Assembly (NCBI GenBank): GCA_963837105.1
Contig: CAWIMG010000036.1
Location: 186,001 to 250,000 of the forward strand
Length of the DNA: 64,000 nucleotides
Direction of reading: 5' to 3'
Source of the DNA: UBA9676 sp963837105
GTDB lineage: Bacteria; Actinomycetota; Actinomycetes; Streptosporangiales; Streptosporangiaceae
Shown here piece after piece: positions 37,197-45,958 of the stretch. The notes beneath the pieces were generated by a model. It saw only the letters and a list, made by a program, of their open reading frames with translations, was not told where the DNA came from and searched no databases. Position numbers and translations under genes: made by a program. Position 1 is the stretch's first letter; each line of letters opens with the position of its first letter.

Positions 37197-37919
37197 TCAG
37201 GGCGCTGGCCGGAGGTGGGTGTTGAAGAAGGTCACGATGCGCTGGCGGGCGTCGGCTGCTGAGGGCTGGTGATAGCCGGTGTGGGCGAACTTGCCTGCGA
37301 CCAGCGCCCACAGGGGTGTCTCGCCGGGGGCATGGTCGTTGAGGAAGCCGTGTCCGGCGCCGGGGTAGACCCTGATGTCGTGCATCACCCGGTTGGCGTC
37401 CAGGATGTGCTCCAGCTGGGTGGGGGCTTTGGCGAGCGAGCGGTCCCTGGCGCCGTAACTGGCGATGATCGGGCAGGCGTCAGCGAGCAGGGTCATGGCG
37501 CTGCCGGGGACGGCGCCGTAGTTGACGCTGGATGCCCCGTAACCGGGTACCGGAGCCAGGAGCAGCGCGAGGCCGCCGCCCAGGCAGAACCCGATGACGC
37601 CGATCCGGCCGGTGCAGTCGCCGCGGTGGGCGAGCCAGCTGCGGGCGGCTTCGAGGTCATCGAATGCCTGTCCCTGGCGGCTTGCGGCGGCCCGCACCGT
37701 CGCGAACAGGCACCGCATCCGGGGGCCCCAGTAGTACAGGTCGGGAGCGAGGGCGAGGTAGCCAGCCGCGGCGAGCCAGTCCGCCTGCCGGCGCAGGTCG
37801 GTGGTCATGCCCAGGGCGTCGTGGATCACCACCACCCCTGGCCAGGGCGGGTCGCCCGTGGGCATGGCCAGGTAGGCCGGCATGGCCCCACCGGGCCGGC
37901 CGATCGACACCGCGCCCAT
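37197..37919 (-). CDS. Dienelactone hydrolase family protein
   Basis: Alpha/beta hydrolase of 240 aa. The nucleophile elbow is GVIGFCLGGG, with Cys as the nucleophile as in dienelactone hydrolases. The acid lies in SYGARDRS and the His in GAGHGFLNDHAPG. An N-terminal GAMPAYLAMPTG strand and VVVIHDALGM oxyanion loop are in place. The natural substrate is not deducible. The upstream membrane-protein gene in the same direction is 15 bp away, so the two are probably co-transcribed. Confidence 0.88.
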   Translation of the reverse strand: MGAVSIGRPGGAMPAYLAMPTGDPPWPGVVVIHDALGMTTDLRRQADWLAAAGYLALAPDLYYWGPRMRCLFATVRAAASRQGQAFDDLEAARSWLAHRGDCTGRIGVIGFCLGGGLALLLAPVPGYGASSVNYGAVPGSAMTLLADACPIIASYGARDRSLAKAPTQLEHILDANRVMHDIRVYPGAGHGFLNDHAPGETPLWALVAGKFAHTGYHQPSAADARQRIVTFFNTHLRPAP

Positions 37920-37934
37920 GCACCCCTCCTCCCG

Positions 37935-38312
37935 TTATCCAACGAGCCGGTCCGCCCACGCTGGCTGCGTCACCGCGACCGCCAGCAGGGCGACGTCGAT
38001 CCCGATCCCGATCACCAGCACGGTGTCCCAGAACGCGGCGAGCAGGGCCATCGACAGCAGGCAGGCCACAATGGTGAGGGCCGGCCAGGCGGCGGAGAGC
38101 CCCGGGACACCCCACACCGCCAGCGCCACCAGCGCGAACCCAGCCACGGTGGCCGCGATCAGCACCCGGGCCACCGGCCGGCGAGCAGGCTCCGGGAGCA
38201 GCCACGACCGGCCGATGGAGAACTCCGGCACGTCCGGTGCGAGGTAGAGCAGGTGAACCAGGCCGTGGGCCACCAGCAGCACCCCCACCACGACCCGGAC
38301 GACGATCATCAC
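37935..38312 (-). CDS. Four-helix integral membrane protein of unknown function
   Basis: A 125-aa protein with four evident hydrophobic segments (VVRVVVGVLLVAHGLVHLLY first, then ARVLIAATVAGFALVALAV and two more). The early HGLVHLLY with two histidines is notable, because paired His in a first helix can bind metal or haem. No family name comes to mind. It is the likely first gene of a two-gene operon with the dienelactone hydrolase. Confidence 0.7.
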   Translation of the reverse strand: MMIVVRVVVGVLLVAHGLVHLLYLAPDVPEFSIGRSWLLPEPARRPVARVLIAATVAGFALVALAVWGVPGLSAAWPALTIVACLLSMALLAAFWDTVLVIGIGIDVALLAVAVTQPAWADRLVG

Positions 38313-38656
38313 CCCGCCACATCCCCTTCCGGCCTTCAGCCCGGCCGCCAGCAGCGCCGGTGACGATCAGGGTCAGACGCAACGATGGCGGCGACATCGA
38401 ACCTGTACTCCAGGTCATTCCCCGTAACAGCGGCCAGCACCACCAATGACGCCGGGCCGGGCGCCGTCCACGACTTGCCTGGCTGCCGCTCTGCTCTACG
38501 GCGGTCGTCAGGCCCTGGGGCCAGCGCGTGAACTCGCTTTTCACTATCGGGACTAATGGCTCTTCCCCGGGCCGGGGCGGCGGGCGCACGTTGGCAGCGG
38601 AATAGGCGATCCCGGTGGGGGGAGGGTCGCCCGGCTGCGTTCCATGGGAGGGCACC
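38313..38656. other. 344-bp intergenic region
   Basis: It lies between a leftward operon and the rightward DUF3040 gene, so it should hold both promoters, but I see none clearly. A minus-strand frame around 38336-38460 (SLVVLAAVTGNDLEYRFDVA) looks protein-like but lacks a start. GGGAGG at 38646-38651 is the ribosome site of the next gene. Confidence 0.4.
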
Positions 38657-39670
38657 GTGCCGCTCTCTGAACATGAGCGGCGCCAGCTTGAGCAGATCGA
38701 GCAGGCGCTCCGCGCCGATGACCCGCGGTTTGCTGGCGCCGTGGCTGCGGCGCGCCCGCGGGTGCACTACAGGCGCCGGGTCATCGCGAGGGCGCTGGGG
38801 TTCGTGGCCGGTGTCGGGCTGCTGCTCGCCGGGCTGGTGATCAATGTCATCCCGGTCGCGGTGGCGGGCTTTGTGGTCATGCTCGCCTGCAGCCTGTGGG
38901 CGGTAACCAGCTACCGGCGCATGACCGGCATCACCACCGGGCGTGTCCCCGCCCAGGCCAGGCGCTCTGGCAACAAGCGGCGCGCCGCCAAGGGCCGGCG
39001 GGCTGGCACGCAGCCGGGATCGGGGCTGATGGAGCATGGCCTCGGGCTCGACGTCCAGCGCCAGGCCATCCGCTCCTGGGCGCGCCAGCACGGGCACAGG
39101 ATCACCGGCTGGCACTCAGACGCGGGCATCAGCGGGTCTAACGGCCTGGACTCCCGGGAGGCCCTGCCCGATGCCGTGGCTGAGGCCCGCGCTGGGCGGG
39201 CGGCTGGCCTGCCTACTCCGCGCGGTCGCGGGAGCCCGGGTCGGTGCCGGGGCTCACGTCACTCGGCGGTCCCGCGCTGGGGGTCGGCTCCCGGGCGGCT
39301 CTACCCCGGTGGCGGTCGCCTGACCGATCGCGGCCTGGTTCGGGACGAGGCTGAAGGCGCCCTCCTCCTCCTGCGCGTTGTGCAGCCGGAGCACGGCGTA
39401 CAGCCCGTAGAGCAGGCGCCGGAGTTCGATGACGTCCTCGGGCTGCACGGTTTCGTTGTCGAGGCCCGTGAGAAGTCGCCGCAGCCGGCTGACCTGGTGC
39501 TCGATCTCTGCGTGCGTGCGGCTCATCGCCGCTGTCGTGTCCCTCCCGTCGAGCGCTCGGGCCACCAGGGGGACGAGCAGCGCCTCCTCGGCCCGCTCAT
39601 GCGGGAGCAGTTCACCCTCCAGCAGATCCAGCAACGTGCGCACCGGGGCGAGGTCGCAGCCGCGCGTTGA
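38657..39670 (+). CDS. DUF3040 membrane protein fused in frame to a serine-recombinase fragment
   Basis: The first about 90 residues are a DUF3040 protein: PLSEHERRQLEQIEQALRAD, then RALGFVAGVGLLLAGLVIN and VAVAGFVVMLACSLWAV as two membrane helices. GTG 38657 follows GGGAGG by five bases. After a basic tail, residue 128 on reads GLGLDVQRQAIRSWARQHGH and SDAGISGSNGLDSREALPDA, part of a serine recombinase (39038-39210). Beyond that the frame is open only as the antisense of the P-type ATPase 3' end, so the predicted protein end is artificial. A functional DUF3040 product with a junk tail is possible. Confidence 0.65.
   Translation: MPLSEHERRQLEQIEQALRADDPRFAGAVAAARPRVHYRRRVIARALGFVAGVGLLLAGLVINVIPVAVAGFVVMLACSLWAVTSYRRMTGITTGRVPAQARRSGNKRRAAKGRRAGTQPGSGLMEHGLGLDVQRQAIRSWARQHGHRITGWHSDAGISGSNGLDSREALPDAVAEARAGRAAGLPTPRGRGSPGRCRGSRHSAVPRWGSAPGRLYPGGGRLTDRGLVRDEAEGALLLLRVVQPEHGVQPVEQAPEFDDVLGLHGFVVEAREKSPQPADLVLDLCVRAAHRRCRVPPVERSGHQGDEQRLLGPLMREQFTLQQIQQRAHRGEVAAAR
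39038..39210 (+). pseudogene. Serine recombinase (resolvase) N-terminal domain fragment
   Basis: About 58 codons match the resolvase domain after its first strand. The R-V-S-x-x-x-Q catalytic segment that should precede GLGLDVQRQ is absent, and the sequence ends at AGRAAGL, where the YRLDRLARD segment should begin. The fragment is in frame with the DUF3040 gene. It cannot be active. Confidence 0.65.
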
Positions 39671-41623
39671 CAGTCCGTTAGCCACCGACCGGATCTGCTC
39701 GACCGCCGGCAGCACGGCGTCGTGCTCGGCCCGCAGCCGGAGCGCGGTGGCGATGTCCGCGGGCGGCATCGCGATCGTGTGGATCGCGCCGGGTAGCACC
39801 GCCCGCAGGGCGATGCCGATCGCCAGCACGTCGATGACCTCTTGCAGGAGCGCGCCCGCCGCCGGCTGGAGGAGCCCGGCCGCGGCGGCGGCCATCGCCA
39901 CAAGCGACAGGCCCATGCCGATGAGGACGGCCTGCAGGGCGATCCGCTTCGAGCGGCGCGCGATGAGGATCGCGTCGGCCAGGGCGTCGACCCGGTTGAC
40001 CGTGAGAACGACGTCGGCCGCCTCGGATGACGCGGTGGCCCCGCGCGCGGCGAGGGCCACCCCGACGCCGGCCGCCGCGAGCGCGGGAGCGTCGTTCACC
40101 CCGTCCCCGACCATGATCGTCGCACCGTGCGCCGACTCGCGTCCGATCGCGGCGAGCTTGTCCGCTGGGTCGCAGTCGGCCAGCACGGTATCGACGCCCA
40201 CGACGCGCCCGACCATGTCCGCGATGTCCGCGCGGTCGCCGGTGACCAGGACGACACGCGTGACCCCGGCCTCGCGCAGCGCGCGCACCATCCGGGGCGC
40301 GCCGGGCCGGATCGGGTCCTCAAGAAGAAAGGCGCCAGCGGGATCGCCGTCGACGGCGGCGAAGACCGTCAGCGAGCCGTCCAGGTCAGCGCGCCGGCGC
40401 ACCTGGCGCACCCACAGCGGCGGCTCGCCGCCGACGATCCACGCGGCCTTGCCGAGCCTCACCCGGTGAATGCCGACGGTCCCCTCCAGGCCGTAGCCGT
40501 GCACCTCCCGAACGCCGGCCGGCATCTCCAGCGCAAGCCCGCGACTGGTGGCGGCGGTGACGATGGCGCTCGCGAGGACATGCGCCGAGACCTGATCGAG
40601 CGAGGCGGCGAGGCGCAGCAGCCCGTCCGCGTCCATCGGGCCGCCCGCCGTGACGACGCCGGCCAGCCCCGGCCGCCCCTGGGTCAGCGTGCCGGTCTTG
40701 TCGAAGAGCATCACCTGCCCAGCGGCCAGGCGTTCGAGGGCGCCGCCGCCCTTGATGACGACGCCGATGCGCGCGGCGCGGGACAGGCCGGACATGATCG
40801 CGATCGGGGCCGCGAGCAGCAGCGGGCACGGCGTCGCGACGACGAGCACGGCGACAGCGCGGACGGGGTCCGCGCTGACCGCCCAGGCCGCTGCTGCCAG
40901 GACGAGCGTGAGCGGGACGAAGAGAACAGCGAACCGGTCGGCGGCGCGGACGAACGGCGCCGACGAGGCCTGGGCCTGCTCGACGAGGCGCACCACCCCG
41001 GCGTATGTGGACTCCGCGGCCGCCGCCGTCGCGACAAGGTCGATCGGCTGCCCCGCGTTGACCACGCCGCTGCGAACGTCCTCGCCGGCGATTCGCTCCG
41101 CCGGCCGCGACTCCCCCGTGAGAGCCGATTCGTCCAGCACGGCCGAGCTGAGGAGCCGCCCGTCCACCGGGACGATCCCTCCCGCGCCCACGAGCAGCCG
41201 GTCACCGGGGACGACGTCGTCCACCGGGACCTCGGCGACGCCGCCCCCGACGCGGCGCCGGGCCGTGCGCGGGGCCCGCTCGACCAGCAGGCTCAGCTCG
41301 CGCCGCGCCCGCGCGGACGCCCGGGCCTCCAGGAGTTGCCCGCTGGCGAGCATCACCGTGATCACGGCGCCGGCGAACGGCTCGTCGACCGCCAGGGCGC
41401 CGGCCAGGGCGAGCACCGCGATGACGTTGACGCTCGGCTGGTGGCGCCGGATCGCGCCGACTGTCCAGGACACCGAGAAGACAAGGCCCAGCACGGTGCC
41501 GGCGATCCACAGGACGCTCGCGGGCGTCCCGGCAGCCAGCAGCCACGCCACCCCGCCCGCCAGTAGCAGCATGGCCGCCAAGACGAACAGCAGCATCTCC
41601 TTGCTTTCACGCAACCGGGCCAT
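39254..41623 (-). CDS. P1B-type metal ATPase (P1B-5-like) with C-terminal hemerythrin-like domain
   Basis: Metal-transporting P-type ATPase, 789 aa. Core motifs are TGES (169-172), membrane metal motif TPCPLL (264-269), phosphorylation site DKTGTLT (Asp308), TGDR and GDGVNDAPAL (506-515). The tail, about residues 625-765, is a hemerythrin-like four-helix domain with HDAVLPAVEQI, LLPHERAEEALL, THAEIEHQ and LHNAQEEEG. TPC plus a hemerythrin tail defines the P1B-5 group, linked to nickel or iron efflux. There is no N-terminal heavy-metal-associated domain. ATG 41623 is the best start; the longer frame has no membrane features. It is convergent with the DUF3040 fusion. Confidence 0.9.
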   Translation of the reverse strand: MARLRESKEMLLFVLAAMLLLAGGVAWLLAAGTPASVLWIAGTVLGLVFSVSWTVGAIRRHQPSVNVIAVLALAGALAVDEPFAGAVITVMLASGQLLEARASARARRELSLLVERAPRTARRRVGGGVAEVPVDDVVPGDRLLVGAGGIVPVDGRLLSSAVLDESALTGESRPAERIAGEDVRSGVVNAGQPIDLVATAAAAESTYAGVVRLVEQAQASSAPFVRAADRFAVLFVPLTLVLAAAAWAVSADPVRAVAVLVVATPCPLLLAAPIAIMSGLSRAARIGVVIKGGGALERLAAGQVMLFDKTGTLTQGRPGLAGVVTAGGPMDADGLLRLAASLDQVSAHVLASAIVTAATSRGLALEMPAGVREVHGYGLEGTVGIHRVRLGKAAWIVGGEPPLWVRQVRRRADLDGSLTVFAAVDGDPAGAFLLEDPIRPGAPRMVRALREAGVTRVVLVTGDRADIADMVGRVVGVDTVLADCDPADKLAAIGRESAHGATIMVGDGVNDAPALAAAGVGVALAARGATASSEAADVVLTVNRVDALADAILIARRSKRIALQAVLIGMGLSLVAMAAAAAGLLQPAAGALLQEVIDVLAIGIALRAVLPGAIHTIAMPPADIATALRLRAEHDAVLPAVEQIRSVANGLSTRGCDLAPVRTLLDLLEGELLPHERAEEALLVPLVARALDGRDTTAAMSRTHAEIEHQVSRLRRLLTGLDNETVQPEDVIELRRLLYGLYAVLRLHNAQEEEGAFSLVPNQAAIGQATATGVEPPGSRPPARDRRVT

Positions 41624-41802
41624 GCTCTCATTCTGACGTGTGCCTGACGTTGCGATACAAGATCGCTTTCTGTTCGCCAACATCGCGGGAGCGCCGAGCG
41701 GGTGAGTCTGCCAGTGGGCCAAGGCACGCCGGTGGACCCGGGCTTGTCCGGGGCCAGGCCTGTGGGGTGCCAGAACTCGGCCACGGGCCTTGACCCGGGC
41801 AT

Positions 41803-42835
41803 CTACGCGGCTCGCTGGTATTCGCTCAGAGGCCGCCGGGGACCGGGCGGCGCTTGATCCGCTCGTGGGAGAGGCCGGCGACCGATTCGCCGCACGGGGG
41901 CGGGCGGAGCTGGCGGCTGCGATGGGGTCCCCGTCGGTTGTAGTGGGCGGCATACCCGGCGAGGACCGGCCGCAGGTAGCGTTCACTGAATATCAGCATC
42001 GGGTCGGTGGCCTCGTTCCGGGCGGTGAGCACGAAACATTCCGCATGGGCATTCGCGCGAGGGCTTCGGGGCGCGATCTTCACGGCTTCGATACCGGCGG
42101 CGGTGAGGACCGTGCCGGAGGATGCGGTGAACTGCCCGGCGCGGCCGCCGGGGCCGATCAGGAGGCTGCGGATCTGCCGGGTAGTCCAGGGTCCGTCCGG
42201 GTAGGCGGTGACCCCGAGGATATGCACGTAGCGGGAGCCGGCCTCGATGACGAACAGGCAGTACAGCCGCCGGAGGGTCACTGCGCAGTCCACGTGGAAG
42301 AAGCCAGCGGCGAGCATGGTCGCGGCTTGCGCGTGCAGGAACTGCCGCCAGGTCGTAGCGGTATGCCGTTTCGGCGCCGGCGGGATCCGCAGTGCCTTGA
42401 GGACCCGGCGGATCGTGGATGCGCTGACCCGGTGGCCGGGCTTGAGTAGCTCGCCTTGGACGCGCTGGTATCCCAGCCGTTGTTCTCGGTGGCGAGTCGC
42501 TCGATGGTCACGGCGATCTCGGCGCTGACCGGCGGGCGTCCCGTCCGGTGCGGGTAGGTCCACTTCTTGCCCACCAGGCGGCGATGCCACCGTAGGACGG
42601 TGCCGGGCGTGATCACCCGGTGCGCCCGCAGCGTTCTGGGCATACGCCGGATCAGCGTGGCCAGGATGGCGCGGTCGGCCAAGTCCAGCCGGGGCTTGGG
42701 CTTGGTGCGGCGCAGCACGGCAACCTCGTGCCGCAGCACGAGCAGTTCGATGTCCTTGGACGCGGTGGACCGGCTGAGCAGGAGCAGCCAGCCGCAGAGC
42801 CGGGTGAAGATCAGGTAGAGCAGACGGAGAAACAC
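41803..42835 (-). pseudogene. Integrase-core (rve) transposase, frameshifted with internal deletion
   Basis: The 5' frame begins MFLRLLYLIFTRLCGWLLLL, then VLRHEVAVLRRTKPKP and GRPPVSAEIAVTIERLATE, and breaks at about 42472-42475. The next frame continues GYQRVQGELLKPGHRVSAS, FFHVDCAVTL and HAECFVLTARNE. Compared with the family pattern, about 12 residues including the second catalytic Asp (normally VRDRAGQFT) are missing before RAGQFT. Near the end another shift hides the usual (N/S)EYxRAA tail, which I read at 41803-41830. With three defects it is dead. I saw no clear inverted repeats. Confidence 0.82.
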
Positions 42836-42938
42836 GGGTGATCATCATTCCCGATGACCACAAGCTGCCTTATCGACGCAGGTCACAGGAGCCAGCAGAC
42901 TTCTGGCACCCCCACAGGTGATGGAGAGGAGGCCTGGC

Positions 42939-43145
42939 TCAGTGAGCGTCGCGGCCGGGGGGCCGTCGGTTCTTGGCCGCCTGGTCGTGGCGGCGGGCGG
43001 CGATGATGATGGCGGCGGCTAGGAACAGCGAGCCGAACACACTGAGCACCGTGGTCGTGACGACGGAGTCGTCGTGGAGGTATGCCAGCACCACGGCCCG
43101 ACCGGCCGCCGAAATGAAAAATGCTACCGCGATGATGGTGAGCAC
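42939..43145 (-). CDS. Small two-helix membrane protein
   Basis: A 68-residue frame from GTG 43145 with helix LTIIAVAFFISAAGRAVVLA, a short acidic loop (YLHDDS) and helix LSVFGSLFLAAAIIIAA, followed by a basic tail. Coding-like sequence (TDPSRPRRRWIRTVRAYLR) extends about 30 codons upstream without a start codon, so the true start may lie there or the 5' end may be damaged. No family is recognised. Confidence 0.5.
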   Translation of the reverse strand: MLTIIAVAFFISAAGRAVVLAYLHDDSVVTTTVLSVFGSLFLAAAIIIAARRHDQAAKNRRPPGRDAH

Positions 43146-43679
43146 GGCAGGCTCGCGCAGGTACGCCCTGACCGTACGGATCCACCGCCGCCGGGGCCGG
43201 CTTGGATCGGTGCGTGACCCGGATCCCTCATCGTGGTCACCTCACCCTGTGAAGGCCATGCCTTCATTGCGGCCATTACCGGCCGGTATCCAGCGTACGA
43301 ATTCCGGCAATCCCCGGTAGGGACGAAGGACCCGCCATCGCCGCGGTGAGGAGTGCGACAGAGGCTGAAAGGCTGGGGTCTGATGTGTATGGCGGTTCAG
43401 GGTCGAGGGTGAGTCCTGCCGGTCGGTCCCGCAGACGCTTGACCGGCCCGCTCCTTCAGGGATGACTCTGTCCTGGCTCCATTGCCGCCCCACCGGGCAC
43501 TGCCCCATGCCAGGCAAGGGGCCCAGTCTGGCACCAGGGTCTGCGGATTGCCCGATGCCGGCCGCCGCGCGTGCCCGCCGCTGTCAGCCAGGACAAGGGA
43601 CCCGGGCACGTTGCTGCACTTGACCGGCTATGCGGGACCTTCGGCCCTGTGGGGCCCTGGGTCAACTACCTAGCCTGAG
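43146..43679. other. 534-bp region without a gene
   Basis: It includes the possible 5' extension of the small membrane protein (43146-43250). The remainder shows no coding pattern on either strand. The last bases (CTGAGG at 43675-43680) act as the ribosome site of the ABC ATPase gene. Confidence 0.45.
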
Positions 43680-44594
43680 GTGGTGACCGACGCCGCGATG
43701 GTGCGCACCACCGGATTGAGCAAGTCTTACGGACGCTTGCCCGCGCTGTCGGATGTCAGCTTGGGCATCGACGGTGGCGAGGTGTTCGGATATCTCGGCC
43801 CCAACGGTGCCGGCAAGACGACGACACTGCGGCTGCTCATGGGCATGATCCGGCCGACAGCGGGCAGCGCAACGGTTCTCGGCCTTGACGCCTGGCGTGA
43901 CAGCGTCGAGATCCACCGCCGCGTGGGCTACCTGCAAGGTGAGGCCGCCCTCTACGACCGGCTGACCGGACGGCAGCACATCAGCTACTTCTGCCACCTG
44001 CGCGGCGCCGGCGATCAGTCCGGTGCTCTCAAGATGGCCGCCCGGCTCGAGCTCGATCTGGACCAGGCGGCGCGGACACTATCCAAGGGGAACCGGCAGA
44101 AGGTGGCCGTGGTGCTCGCGCTCATGTCCGCACCGCAGCTGCTGATTCTCGACGAGCCCACCAGCGGTCTGGACCCGATTGCCCAGCAGGAATTCCACGC
44201 GATCCTGCGTGAGCACACCACCCGTGGTGGCAGCGTGCTGCTGTCTTCCCATGCTCTGGGCGAGGTGCAGCGTGTCGCCGACCGCATCGGAGTGCTCCGG
44301 GCCGGCCGGCTGATCGCGGTCGAGCGCCTCGATGTGCTGCGGGGCAAGTCGCTGCACCACATCAGCGCGCGATTCGCCGGCGCTGTCCCCGCAGGCGCCT
44401 TCGGTGGCTTGCCGGATGTCCATGACCTGCAGGTCACCGGCCAGGTTCTGACCTGCACTGCGCCGCAGAGCACGCTCAACGCGCTGCTGAAAGAGGTCGC
44501 CCGGCACGACATCGTCGACTTCGAGTGCGCCGAGGCCGAGCTGGAGGAAACCTTCCTCGCCTACTACGGGACCGGAGCCAGCGATGCTGCATAG
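43680..44594 (+). CDS. ABC-2 type exporter ATP-binding protein
   Basis: ATPase of 304 aa. Walker A is GPNGAGKTTTLRLL, Q-loop GYLQGEAALYD, a variant signature LSKGNRQKVAVVLAL (Ser-Lys-Gly-Asn instead of SGGQ), Walker B LLILDEPTSGLDP and H-loop LSSHALGEVQ. The C-terminal extension ends in LEETFLAYYG, as in multidrug/bacitracin-type exporters. Starts at GTG 43680 or 43683 compete. It overlaps the permease gene by 11 bp. The substrate is unknown. Confidence 0.9.
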   Translation: MVTDAAMVRTTGLSKSYGRLPALSDVSLGIDGGEVFGYLGPNGAGKTTTLRLLMGMIRPTAGSATVLGLDAWRDSVEIHRRVGYLQGEAALYDRLTGRQHISYFCHLRGAGDQSGALKMAARLELDLDQAARTLSKGNRQKVAVVLALMSAPQLLILDEPTSGLDPIAQQEFHAILREHTTRGGSVLLSSHALGEVQRVADRIGVLRAGRLIAVERLDVLRGKSLHHISARFAGAVPAGAFGGLPDVHDLQVTGQVLTCTAPQSTLNALLKEVARHDIVDFECAEAELEETFLAYYGTGASDAA

Positions 44595-45384
44595 CGTCGG
44601 TCTCAAGACCCTCCACGACCAGCGCCGGGCGCTGACAGCCTGGAGCGTGAGCCTCGCCCTGCTGGTAGCGATGTATGCCGCGATCTGGCCCAGCCTGCGC
44701 AACCAGCCCTCGATGAGCGACTTCCTCAACCAGATGCCCAAGGCGATGCGATCGCTGTTCGCCGCCTCTGGAGCCGACATGTCCACCCCGGTGGGCTACG
44801 TGCAGGTCGAGCTGCTGGCCTTCATGGGGCCCCTGCTCCTGATCATCTACAGCGTCACCGCGGGCGCCAGCGCCGTCGCGGGCGAAGAAGACCGGCACAC
44901 CCTCGACCTGCTGTTGGCCAACCCGATCAGCCGCACCCGCATCGTCTTGGAGAAGCTCGGCGCGATGACCGCGGGAGCGGCGCTGCTCGGCGCGGTGACC
45001 GCAGCCGCGCTGCTCGCTGAAGGACGCCTGGTCAGCATGCCGCTGCCGGTGGGCGGGGTGACGGCAGCCATGGTGCACATGACGCTGCTCGCCCTCGTCT
45101 TCGGCACCATGGCGCTGGCGGCCGGCGCCGCTACCGGCCACCCGGCGCTCAGCCGCGCGCTACCCGCGGTCGTCGCGGTCGTCGCCTACATCGTCAACGG
45201 CCTTGCACCCGTCGTGTCGTGGCTCAAACCCGCACAGAGATTCTCCCCCTTCTACCAGTACTCCGGCCACGACCCGCTGCGGCACGGCCTTTCCTGGCCG
45301 GCCACCCTTGTCGCGGTCTCGACCATCCTCGTGCTGGCAGCGATAGCAGTGGCAGCCTTCCGGCGCAGGGACGTCGCTGCATGA
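44584..45384 (+). CDS. ABC exporter permease (ABC-2 family)
   Basis: Permease of 266 aa with an N-terminal RRALTAWSVSLALLVAMYAA helix, a long outer loop (MSDFLNQMPKAMRSLFAAS) and four or five further helices. GEEDRHTLDLLLANPISRTR is the cytosolic motif typical of this subgroup, whose relatives often serve polyketide or bacitracin export. It pairs with the ATPase encoded just upstream. A hairpin follows the stop. Confidence 0.88.
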   Translation: MLHSVGLKTLHDQRRALTAWSVSLALLVAMYAAIWPSLRNQPSMSDFLNQMPKAMRSLFAASGADMSTPVGYVQVELLAFMGPLLLIIYSVTAGASAVAGEEDRHTLDLLLANPISRTRIVLEKLGAMTAGAALLGAVTAAALLAEGRLVSMPLPVGGVTAAMVHMTLLALVFGTMALAAGAATGHPALSRALPAVVAVVAYIVNGLAPVVSWLKPAQRFSPFYQYSGHDPLRHGLSWPATLVAVSTILVLAAIAVAAFRRRDVAA

Positions 45385-45411
45385 GCCGGGAGCGGCCCGG
45401 CGTCTCCCGGC
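45385..45411 (+). terminator. Hairpin directly after the exporter permease gene
   Basis: GCCGGGAG (45385-45392) pairs with CTCCCGGC (45404-45411), an 8-bp stem with an 11-base GC-rich loop, beginning at the base after the stop codon. There is no T-run. It is a plausible intrinsic terminator for a high-GC genome. Confidence 0.45.
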
Positions 45412-45958
45412 GGGCCATCCAACCACGACAGCACGCCCTGGCCGGACGCAGGTCCTGCTTGGCGTCCGGGCTCAACTGACCGCTCCGCCGCCCACTGCCC
45501 GACCGCCGAACCGTGCCCCCCAAGGCCCCGGCCCACGACCAGAACCCGGAGCCGCCCTCGCCACAACTTCACGGTCCGGCTACCAGCTACCAGCCACCAG
45601 GGCCGAACTGCCCCACCGCCAGCGCTGGCCATCCACTAACCAGCTCATCGGCTGCCCTGCAGAGCTCTGCCCGGGCTGCCAGGAGGAAGACGGACCGTCT
45701 CACGCCACCAGCTCGTGGGGCGCGCAGAATCCCCAGATCTGGACCGCCAGCATCTTGATCGGAATTGAGCCGATCTCCGCGCATAACGGCGGCTCGGCGC
45801 GCGGTTATCAGGAGCTTTCCGCACGGTTGCAATTCCGACCACGGCCGAGCAGGCAGGTGGCCAGGCCGTATGTTTATGCATCGCCAGCGCTGATCGTAAT
45901 CGCCCGCTTCTGCCGCGTTTAGAGCGCGTTCGCCGTAGGGGCCTGCACGCAGGCTCTG
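45412..45958. other. 547-bp region without a gene, containing a dispersed repeat
   Basis: I see no protein-coding pattern with a start. The stretch 45838-45917 recurs at 59664-59743. The remainder looks like degraded coding sequence. Confidence 0.5.
45838..45917 (+). repeat. Dispersed repeat, copy 1
   Basis: A 37-bp core (45849-45885, containing GGCCGTATGTTTATGCATCG) matches 59675-59711 with one mismatch. Weaker similarity extends about 10 bp upstream and 30 bp downstream, and possibly about 100 bp further upstream. Same orientation in both places. Confidence 0.8.
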
